Assembly: GCA_036346275.1 (NCBI GenBank)
Contig: CM070717.1
Coordinates: forward strand, 12,335,178-12,399,177
DNA from: Otatea glauca
Lineage: Eukaryota > Streptophyta > Magnoliopsida > Poales > Poaceae
Direction: 5' to 3'
Length of the DNA: 64,000 nt
Shown here: positions 56,060 through 64,000 of the stretch, piece after piece
Layout: each line of letters begins with the position of its first letter
How positions within the stretch are numbered: position 1 is the first letter of the stretch
Notes under the pieces: model-generated
The model's input: the letters and a program-made list of their open reading frames with translations, nothing else
Told to the model about the DNA's origin: nothing
The model's database searches: none
Translations under genes and position numbers: made by a program

Positions 56060-57080
56060 ATATCTTATAGGTACATGGCGTGGCCTCCCGACCTACGTGA
56101 TGTGAGTCTCTTCCACAGGTTGTACAACACTTTGTACATCTTGTGAAGGTTCGATGGTAGCTTGAACATATTCATGTGATTCTCGAACTTCATCAAGATA
56201 CACATCACTCCTACTGATTTCTTTTGAAAGAAACTCTTTCTCCAAAAGACACCATTTGAGCAACAAAACTTTGTTCTCGTTTCTTTTGTAAAAGTAATAT
56301 CCTTTTGTTTCTTTAGGATACCCCACAAAAAGCATTTTTCCGATTTAGGTGCGAGTTTATCGATTGTAAGCGTTTTACATAAGCCTCACATCCCCATATC
56401 TTGAGAAATGACAACATGGGTCTTCTCGGTCCATATCTCATATGGCGTCTTCTCAACGGATTTTGATGGGACCCTATTCAAAGTGAACGCAGATTGTCTC
56501 TAGAGCGAAACCCCGAAGGATAATGGCGGATCTGTTTGGTGATCATTGACCGAACCATATCTAATAAAGTTCGATTCGTCGTTCGGACACGCCATTCCAT
56601 TGAGGCGTTCTGGCGGAGTAAGTTGCGAACGATTCCACATTGCTTTAGATGATCACCAAACTCTTGGCTCAAGTATTCGCCACCACGATCGGATCGTAAG
56701 TGTTTTATTGTTTTGCCAAGTTGATTTTGTACTTCGTTCAAACTCTTTGAACCTTTCAAAGTTTCAGATTTATGCCTCATTAAATAGATATATCCATATC
56801 TCTTGAAATCTTGAAACCCACCCCTAGCGATCGAGCTCATTGGTCCACATACATCTGTATGTACTAGGGCCAATAATTCACTTGCTCTCTCACTAAAACC
56901 TGTGAAAGGGCTTTTGTCATCTTGCCAAATAAACAAGATTCACATGTTTCAAATGATTCAAAATCAAATGAGGTTAGAAGTCCATCACCATGGAGCTTCT
57001 TCATGCGCTTCTCATTTATATGACCTAGCGACAATGCCACAAAAGGTAGGGTTCAAATCATTAGGCCGATGCCTTTTACA
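56060..57080 (-). pseudogene. Copia integrase
   Basis: Minus strand: MKKLHGDGLLTSFDFESFETCESC-like text near 57005-56930 (in part), then SPFTGFSERASELLALVHTDVCGPM (first catalytic D), GYIYLMRHKSE, IKHLRSDRGGEYLSQEF (second D), then, after a frameshift near 56620, PQWNGVSERR, NRTLLDMVRSM, and FVGYPKETKGYYFYKRNENK (56330-56280). The region after GGFQ is shortened (ITFTDD is missing). It binds and inserts copia cDNA; here it is broken by several frameshifts. Confidence 0.88.
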
Positions 57081-57186
57081 TTAATATTATAGACAGTTTT
57101 CTTGAGTTCAAGGACATACAACCCATCCACCATGGGGCAACGACCATAATACATATCATTCAAAAATATCGAACAAACAAAGTTCT

Positions 57187-57480
57187 TTATTCTGAAATCA
57201 TAACCTTCATGTTCCAAACAAGAAGATGAAATAATGTTTCTACTTCTAAAACTAATCCTGAAGGAAAATGCAATGGGTATGTGCCAACGGTAAGACCAAC
57301 AACTCTTGCTTTATTCCCCACGCGAAGATCCACTTCTCCTTTTGCCAAGTCTCTACTCTTTATCAGCCCCTGCAACGAATTGCAAATATGAGCAACCGAA
57401 CCGGTATCATATACCCATGAGCTGAGTGAAGAAGTAGGAAGATTAATTTCTATAACATTAATACCTGAAGTGGAAACCAC
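57187..57480 (-). pseudogene. Copia aspartic protease
   Basis: The minus frame reads INLPTSSLSSWVYDTGSVAHIC with the D-T-G active site, then DLRVGNKARVVGLTVGTYPL, typical of copia pol upstream of integrase. The segment is short and ends near 57187, where integrase-side sequence (LFHLLVWNMKV) has lost its frame. Confidence 0.85.
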
Positions 57481-57499
57481 ATTTCCATTCTTCTTATCT

Positions 57500-58303
57500 G
57501 CCAGGTACTTTTCGCAGTTCCGTTTCTAATGCCCTGATTTCTTGCAATAGAAGCATTGGGTATCAGGTTGAGGGCCAACTATAAGCTTCTAAAGCTTAGT
57601 TTTGAGGCTTGCGATCTCATCTTGAGCCTTGCCCTTGCCCTTGCCCTTGCTCTTTCCCGTTCCCCCAGCCTTAGCCTTCCTCTTTTTGAAAGCAGTTGTT
57701 TTCTGAACCATCATCACATGATTGGGTTTTTTCTTAATGCTTTCCTCGGCAGCCTTGAGCATCCCATGTAGCTTGGTTAGGCTCTTCTCCATGCTATTCA
57801 TATGAAAATTAATAATGAATGGCTCAAAGCTCTGAGGCAGAGACTGGAGAATAACATCTGTGGCCAAACCGAGGCTAAGGGGAAACTCAAGTTTTTCCAA
57901 TCTCCCAATGTAACCAATCATCTTGATCACATGAGGACTGACCGGACTGCCTTCAGCCAGCTTACAAGCAAATAAAAGCTTTGAGATACCATACCTCTCA
58001 GCTCTTGCTTGATTCCCAAACATGCCCTTCAAGCCCACAATCATATTGTAAGCATCCTGGTCCTCATATTGCTTTTGGAGCTCAGAGTCCATGGTGACTA
58101 GCATGAGACAGCTGACCTCTACAGAAGCATTAACATGCTTTTCATATTCAACCTTCAAATTGCGAGTAGCATTTTCGGCTGGTTCATCAGGAATTGGATT
58201 CTCTAGAGCATAGTCCTTCTTTTCATGCTTGAGAACAATTCTCAGGTTGCGATACCAATCAACAAAATTAGTTCCATTCAGTTTTCCCCTTTCCAAAACC
58301 GAT
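57500..58303 (-). pseudogene. Copia gag with zinc knuckle
   Basis: The minus frame starts at the break near 58303 with LRSVLERGKLNGTNFVDWYRNL, continues KDYALENPIPDEPAEN, SCLMLVTMDSELQKQYE, MFGNQARAERYGISKLLFACKL, GLATDVILQSLPQSFEPFI, then a Lys-Gly repeat (about 57660-57610) and the CCHC knuckle CFYCKKSGH-x-KRNC (57560-57510). Two TAG stops lie in it: 57589-57591 and 57526-57528. The second sits at a tryptophan position inside the knuckle. The first codons of gag and the leader are lost at the junction. Confidence 0.88.
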
Positions 58304-58305
58304 CT

Positions 58306-58635
58306 CAAAGCAAAACCGAGGATGGTTGTTTCTTCTCCATTGCATACACGTTGTTCTTTTTTATGCTTGTTTCTTCTCGAGCTTGTCCAAAACCGAGGAT
58401 GGTTTTCTTTCATGGAGGGGAGGAAGTATCCAAGAGTGCTAGCTTTCCTCATGCCATTATATGTTGGAAAGAAGTGTTGAGCTATATGGATATGGATAAT
58501 TCTCAGGTGAATCCTCTAAATTTCATTCTTGTCCTAAAAATATATAAAGAGGACCCATATGAGGATGCTTGGTGTTGAGGACGAGATAAAAGGCGAGCTT
58601 GAGTCGAGGACAACTCAAATTCAAGAAGGGGAGGA
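58306..58635 (+). pseudogene. 3' end of gypsy pol before its LTR
   Basis: A degenerate plus-strand frame ends VNPLNFILVLKIYKEDPYED and GELESRTTQIQEGEDDED-like text, close to the LQDNELESRTTQN end of the gag-only element, followed by the polypurine tract AAGAAGGGGAGGA (58623-58635). The left part contains two copies of AAAACCGAGGATGG (58311 and 58387 areas). It joins copia gag directly at about 58303. Confidence 0.6.
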
Positions 58636-59390
58636 TGATGAGGACATAACTACTATGGATACGTCCACACCTCATTGGACCAACTCCAACACGTCATCCA
58701 TGGGCCAACAAGATAGAGATATCAAATCCATCACGTTTTGGAATCCAATTCGGACTCCGGATACCAATCTAAAGTAAAATGAGCATAACTTTTGCACATA
58801 GAGTCCAATTGGAGAGTTCTTGTACTTGATTGAAAGCTTACAACAAGACCTTTCAAATGGATTGGGTCCCAGCCCTAGATTCATCGTGGATCAGCCAGAA
58901 TCATCCAAACAATAAGCTATATCACTATTTTGGGACTTGTAAGTGTGAGGGGGCCCAAGCCCAAGTTGTGTGCGCCCCCCTGGCTGCACACAACCCTAGG
59001 ACAAGCCTCTCATGTTCATCCCTCTCATATACTCAGTAGCCGCTGCCTTAGAAACTTGGGTTTTGTTTAGTTGTAGTTTTCCTTGGTGAAACTATTTGGT
59101 ATTCTCTTGTTCAATGAGATCAACAGCAATACCATGCTTCGGAACCCCAAATCAATACTTCAATTATATTTGCAATTTTAGATTGCTTTTGCTTTGTTCT
59201 TGCTTGCAGAAATTGAACTTCGTGATTAGGTCAACCGGGTTTTGGCACAGTTGATAACAACTCGGAGTTTGGTTCAACGATTGCTTGGCGTCGGTCGTGT
59301 TTCGGTTGTAACCTGGATTGTGAGGGTCATCTCCACTAATTGATAGCTATCAATCTCATCGAAAGATCGGGCCTCCGTTAAGCCTCATCT
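58636..59390 (+). mobile_element. 3' LTR of a gypsy element of the gag-only element's family
   Basis: It starts TGATGAGGACATAAC after a perfect PPT and ends AGCCTCATCT, where CATCA would be expected. Internal text such as AGGTCAACCGGGTTTTGG and GTTGATAACAACTCGGAG parallels the LTRs at 36863 and 40406. 755 bp. The bases after it (GGCCG) cannot be compared with a left flank because the rest of the element is missing. Confidence 0.75.
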
Positions 59391-59687
59391 GGCCGAAACC
59401 CAACACTGTGCGCGTTCCTGCAGCCCGACTTAGTCCATTTCTAGAAGCTTGATCAAGGACCGTTGGATCTTCATCTGGTGGTTAGAACCTCGGCCGAAAC
59501 CCTAGCGATCCTCAAGCATCCATCTCGTGTACGTTCAGGATTTTGCTGCGTTAGCGTATCGTGTCCGCCCTTTGTGACACGTGGACGATGGGAAGGAGTT
59601 CTAGTCCAAGCCGCCGCCAGAGTCCGGAGTTCGCACGTTTCGTCGCCGTGGGAACCTTGGAGTCCGTGTAGGGCTCGCATCTCGACG

Positions 59688-59696
59688 CTATAAAAA
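59688..59696 (+). promoter_or_regulatory. TATA box in the gypsy LTR
   Basis: CTATAAAAA lies in a GC-rich context about 50 bp upstream of a transcribed-leader-like region. Confidence 0.5.
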
Positions 59697-61134
59697 CCGC
59701 GCGTGCTAGCCCGAGGACCCCTGTTGAACGCCGCATCCACTTGTCCAGGACTCATTGTTGAAGTCGTCGTCTTCGCCGCACGGGAGCTCGCCGAAGTTGG
59801 TGTTCACGCCGCCGTGGGTTTTGCTCGGGATCGTAACCGTTTAGCTGTGCTTCGCCACTAGATTTCCAGATCCATGATCCTCGTGTTGCGCCATGGCTGT
59901 GAAGCATCTTTCAGTCGCCGGATAGCCATCGTTTTGTTGCTTCAAGGTCATCGTCCTCGCTTCCGGTGAAGAGCCGCCGCCACCATGCCATTCTCGTTCG
60001 CGCAACAGTGATGATCGTGTCACGTCGCAACATTCTTTTGGCCATCAGATCTATCATGGCGGTCCTGATCTCACCACATGTCGGTAATCGGAGTGCGCTT
60101 CGCGACGGCGCCAAGGCCAATCAGGCGCAGCCGCGTGTCGACACGGTCTCCGAAGAGCCGTGGACCGTGTCCATGGTGGACCAGATCCGAACCGTGGACC
60201 GAGTCCATGGACCGAGGTGACGTGTTGCCATCTGGTTGGCCCGGGTCAGCACTGACGTCAGCCGATGCAATAAATCGGGTTTTTGAATATAAAAATAATT
60301 CGATTAATTCTTTATTTTTCCAATTTTCAGGTTTTTATGTTTTTTGAATCTTCCGAGAGCTCGTTCTCCCTCATACGAACTCTGATTGAGGTGATTCAAA
60401 TTTCTAAAAATTTATAAAATTGAGATATATTTAATGGTGAATTTTATTTGAGTTTTGTAGATAATTTGCTCACTTTTTTGGTATTTATTTGTTGTTCTAT
60501 CTTGTTTCGCGTAGACATTGGAATGTGCAACGCATCCGAGGAAGATTCGTCATGAGTTGACCAAGGTTCGGAGCATGAATAAGGGCTTTTATAAGGCAAG
60601 TTGTGCTTTGATTATGTTGAACCCATATTTATAAAATTGCTACTTTGTTTTACCCTATTGCATATTATTTCACATGTACAATTGTTTCAATTAAATTGGG
60701 ACTTAACTATTAGACCAATTTAATCTATACCCTACCTTGTCATTTGTATGCCATGATCTATTATCACCCTAGATTGGTTCACTATAGTTGGTTAATAATA
60801 AAATCAACATGGGACGGTTAAATCGTCATAGTTGCCTAGCTATGCCACGTCATCACATGTAGTCGAATCATTGGTAATTAATCTTGATTAATGGAATATG
60901 GAACAATATTATGAACTTGTGTGTCATGTAAAGTCACACAATGAGATTGAGTTGTAGTGGCGAGTCATGCCACACAACGATGTTGAATTGCTGATGGCAT
61001 GTGGTGCTTCGTAATCAACCTGGGTGGTAATCAAACCAGGTCTTGCGACACTACTTCGATGAACAAGTGTTTCACACGCAATGGGGAACAAACTTAGCAA
61101 AATAACCTGCCCTAAAATGATGACGGCGGCTTGT

Positions 61135-61740
61135 TTTAATGATGTGGAATGGGAGAGGGCAGCCGCGGCCAGGGAGAGGGTGTGCTAGGGTTGCCTCCCA
61201 CGTCCACAACCTGGGCTTGGACCCTCTGTCGAGATACTAGGCCCATGGCCCAAAGAAAAGTTGGCGCAGCACCGTCCAGAAAATAACAGCCAATTGTTTT
61301 AACTATTTGGAAGACTTCCCGATATAATTTGGAGGTGAGGTTAGATCCATTGGAAAGATCATGAAATAACCTTTCAATAGAGTACTTATGTACCTCCGAA
61401 TGACGCCGTATGAGAAAGTTATGGCCGTTTGAATCCAAGGCTGTCAGGCCGACTCCAACTCGAATTGTAGATAGAAATAATTTGCTCTCCGAATTGAGGA
61501 TGGAGACTTGGCATGGCATCTTCACCAATATTCCTAAGTAACAACAAATCACGATGTCCATTAGGTAGCATATCATCCCTATTAAAATAACTATGAACAG
61601 CGAGGAACGAGCTCACCTTATGATTTAATTGACGAGCACGAGCTCGTGTCATTGGACCTTGAAGTGGTGAAACATGAGGAACATCGGTTGTAGTGTGTGT
61701 ATCCAAGGAATGGATGTCCTCATCACGATGGGTAGAGGGT
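61135..61740 (-). pseudogene. Fragment of another gypsy element: pol C-terminus running into its 3' LTR
   Basis: On the minus strand the text SPLQGPMTRARARQLNHK (about 61690-61625) and LLLLRNIGEDAMP (61560-61520) is the usual C-terminal end of one grass gypsy pol group. It continues into LTR-type sequence with GAAAGTTATGGCC-like and AAAAGTTGGCGCAGC phrases read in reverse. Both sides end abruptly in the host LTR and no TSD is seen, so this may be a truncated insertion or filler. Confidence 0.65.
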
Positions 61741-62811
61741 ATGTGGTAGTCTTGCTTCGATCATTCTAAGGACTTAACCTTGCAAGCCTTTGACCTGAGT
61801 CAATCATGCAACCACATGTCTAGCATGGGACAGCCTAGCTGATTAATTTGTAATGTCTTAGCTTGGTACTATCAATGGCGGTGTGAGTTCCCAAGTTATG
61901 GAACAACTCACACGGCGCAAGAGGGGGGCCCTGGATGTGGTTTTCAGACCCAACAGTGTTGAAACCTTAGTGGGTAGTACTAGGTTAAAGTAGTGCATTG
62001 TAAAGGATTTGTCATGATCTCTTCGCCGACACACCAAAGAAAGTGTGTTAATTGCATGTCAACAAGAGACGATCATGTCATGTCGGTAAAGTGCATAACC
62101 ACCGTAGAGTGTCAAACTATTCGAATAGCCGTGCTCGCGGTATTGAGCAATGCTCGGGAATTACAGTTAAGGGTTAGATTAATAAAATGAAAAATTGGGA
62201 TGGATGGCAGGTTGCCATGGGAGGTTGGAACTTGATTAAGGAATGGAAAACTTGGTTTACTTGAGGAATGCTGAATCTATCTATTGTTGTTATTTGTTTT
62301 ACAGTCTTTACAATCTATTTACCGTATTTGTTCATAAATGTTGCTTAATGCAAAATAACCATAATAGCCTTTTCCTTTAGAATAAGCTTTGCATATAGTT
62401 ACATAGAATTGAATTCTGTACACAACTTGTTGAGTGCTTTAAGTACTCACTCTTGTCCACAACAACATCATCAGTTGAGGAGTCTGCATCCATGCTAGAG
62501 GAGAAGTACCAGGAAGAGAGGAAAGTTTAGGGTGCGAGCCTCGTTAGTTGCCTGTTGTATACTGAGGGGTTTATCTACGTTTTCATTCCGCTGCAGTTTA
62601 ATATGTTATTCAACCTTGTGAGGCATAGTCATGTACGTTGACCATAAGGTCATTCAACTTGTATTATTTAATATATGATGTCTTTCATAATGTTTCCGCT
62701 GTGTATGATTGTGATATTTACCGATGTTGAGCCTGTGTGCACCAGTGTGATTATGGACTAGTGCAGTATACACAGAGGGTCTGGATTTGCATATTCGGGT
62801 CACAACAGAGG

Positions 62812-62824
62812 TGGTATCAGAGCC
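62812..62824 (+). promoter_or_regulatory. Primer-binding site, tRNA-iMet type
   Basis: TGGTATCAGAGCC, complementary to the 3' end of initiator tRNA-Met, lies just inside the LTR end at 62807. Confidence 0.92.
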
Positions 62825-63445
62825 ATACTGACTGTAGGTCTTGGCCCTAGATAGTTTGGTCGTCTCTTTAGGATATTCAAAATTATTTTCCTAATAAAGA
62901 TTTAACCTGAAGCGAAAATATGATCTGGGCTTATCTCGTTCTTCTATTCATTTCTCTTTGCTAAAATTTCTTTCTCTTTTCCTTGCTGGATGAAGTTGAA
63001 ATCTTATATGTGTTGTCTTGAATAGAAAACGATATACCATACTTTAGGAGAAAGCATCGAGTGCTTGCTGTCAACCTTGAAGATCATGATGGATGGAATT
63101 GTCGAGTTTATTAAAGGGTGGATCGATGAAGTGTTCTAGAAGCTAGAAGACCCAGTGCTCTGAGTAGCCAGTTGAGACTCATTTGTGGAAGTCGCGTCTG
63201 CTTAGGACAGAAGTGTCACCCATGTAGAGGTAGTTTGTGTGCTTAGGCTGATTTGGTTCTTTCTTGATTGCTGAGTGTGCAGTATGTGTTGTAAAGCTCT
63301 TAGGCTTATGTGAGCAACCATACCAAGTTATTAATATTGATTGCTTAAGCGGTTGGGTTAAACCTATCTCCCCTGCTTTAGGATCCCTGCATCTTACCTG
63401 TGCTTTCTTTTCTCTCTACCCTAACCCTATGAAGTAATCAAGCAG

Positions 63446-64000
63446 ATGGTTCAGACTTGTGGAAACAACCGAATTAGTGGAAGTGAAAATCAACCCAGTG
63501 AGAATCTCAAGGATGGATCAGTTCTTCAACCGTCGGTATAGATGGATATGCAGAGTTTCAGAGAGTTTTTGACTGCTCAGGCTCAGTTGATTCAAGCAAT
63601 GATGAAGCAAATGCAGAATATGACCGACCAAGCCAAAGTCAACAGAGTGTCTCAAGCTGCTACCAATGATACCTGTTCTTACTCAAGGTTGTCATAATTC
63701 ACAAGGACTCGTCCGCCGACACTTTCTGGAAATGTTTCACATTAGGAAGCGGAAGATTGGCTTAAAATTGTGGAGAGAAAGTTACTTATTGCTCAGTGTG
63801 AAAGTGATGAGAAGACCCTGTATCCTTCTTGTCTGTTGGAAGGAATTGCTGCTGAATGGTGGAAGAAATATTGTGCTGTCCACAAAGCCCCGCAGAATAT
63901 CACCTTGAATGAATCTGTTGTTGTTTTTCGTTATCTCTTTGCTTCACCGGAGAACAGTGTGGTCATGGCGAATTAAGACCGAAATGCTACTCCTGAACCC
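63446..64000 (+). pseudogene. Gypsy gag, N-terminal part, runs off the window
   Basis: Start MVQTCGNNRISGSEN at 63446. The text MDMQSFREFLTAQAQLIQ, FTRTRPPTLSGNV, EAEDWLKIVERKL, CESDEKTLYPSCLLEGIAAEWWKK and NESVVVFRYLF is a standard Ty3/gypsy gag (capsid) N-terminus. Stops occur at 63539 (TAG), about 63694 (TAA) and before EAEDWL (TAG), and a further TAA follows VVMAN at 63974. So this copy is dead. It is preceded by about 620 bp of untranslated leader after the PBS. Confidence 0.88.

Larger units (their letters stand above)
50851..58303 (-). mobile_element. Ty1/copia retrotransposon, minus sense, 5' LTR lost
   Basis: Order on the minus strand: gag, zinc knuckle, protease, integrase, reverse transcriptase, RNase H, polypurine tract, 3' LTR (50851-52212). 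Integrase before RT defines Ty1/copia. The flanking bases at 50846-50850 are ACTAT, which would be one TSD copy. The other side breaks off at about 58303 within the start of gag and continues as gypsy sequence, so the 5' LTR, PBS and second TSD are gone. A solo gypsy LTR (53141-55368) splits the RT. Frames are degraded throughout. Confidence 0.9.
59391..62807 (+). mobile_element. 5' LTR of a plus-strand Ty3/gypsy element
   Basis: It ends GGGTCACAACA five bases before a tRNA-iMet PBS. It contains a TATA box (CTATAAAAA, 59688-59696), a GC-rich transcribed leader with AAG-GCAAGTTG (60597), a long two-level stem-loop (62013-62077), the hairpin GAGTGC-TTTAA-GTACTC (62432-62448) and CATCATCAG (62474). 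A 0.6-kb fragment of another element interrupts it (61135-61740). The left boundary is not visible; no TGTTGTGAC start was found, so the LTR was probably cut when the element ending at 59390 inserted or recombined. Confidence 0.65.

Noticed and set aside
62812..62824. tRNA-Met gene
   Set aside because: Only the 3' complementary stretch is present; it is a primer-binding site next to an LTR end, as at 14343 and 37615.

Overview
This window looks like a stretch of a grass (Poaceae) nuclear genome made almost entirely of nested transposable elements. I see no convincing complete host gene, tRNA or rRNA. The evidence is the mix of elements: a Tat-type Ty3/gypsy element with a second RNase H and an antisense ORF, long gypsy LTRs primed by initiator tRNA-Met (TGGTATCAGAGC), three CACTA (En/Spm) DNA transposons, a Ty1/copia element, and an L1-type LINE. 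Coding parts are broken by stops and frameshifts. The genus cannot be fixed from the sequence alone.

Layout. 1-3400: 3' part of a long plus-strand gypsy LTR. 3490-13833: 5'-truncated Tat element (pol, 3' tandem repeats, antisense aORF, 3' LTR). 13834-17000: PBS and LTR of a minus-strand gypsy element. 17000-18880: AT-rich, nothing recognised. 18880-20568: plus-strand gypsy LTR. 20571-27438: CACTA element (here CACTA-A) with a TNP1-like gene joined to a Ulp1-like protease, split by a solo copia LTR. 27930-29245: LINE reverse transcriptase remnant, minus. 29246-31775: two gypsy LTR pieces in opposite orientation. 31776 to about 35650: a CACTA-type element (CACTA-B) carrying a solo Tat LTR and a fragment resembling an FDM/IDN2 (XH/XS) gene. 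About 35660-42019: plus-strand gypsy LTR hosting a complete non-autonomous gag-only element (36863-40977, 5-bp TSD). 42020 to beyond 50850: CACTA-C with TNP2 and TNP1 genes on the minus strand. 50851 to about 58303: minus-strand copia inserted in TNP2, itself carrying a 2.2-kb solo LTR (53141-55368). 58306-59390: 3' end and LTR of a gypsy element. 59391-64000: gypsy LTR, PBS and start of gag, plus strand.

How the parts relate. Five-base target duplications fix a four-level nest on the right: gypsy LTR, then CACTA-C, then copia, then a solo LTR. Two other solo LTRs (24329-25723 and 32047-32926) are also flanked by exact 5-bp duplications. Decay is uneven. In the Tat pol frame all eight in-frame stops are TAG, most at positions where glutamine (CAG) is usual, which fits deamination of methylated CHG cytosines.

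The observation I consider most worth checking is structural. Seven gypsy LTR copies, in both orientations, share a small hairpin (GAGTAC-loop-GTACTC or a base-pair-compensated variant) 24-29 nt upstream of a pyrimidine/AG 3'-splice-like site. Six of them have a second stem-loop some 180-650 nt further upstream. Stem sequences differ between copies but pairing is kept, and two G-U pairs occur only on the sense strand. This suggests a conserved structured leader RNA in these LTRs.
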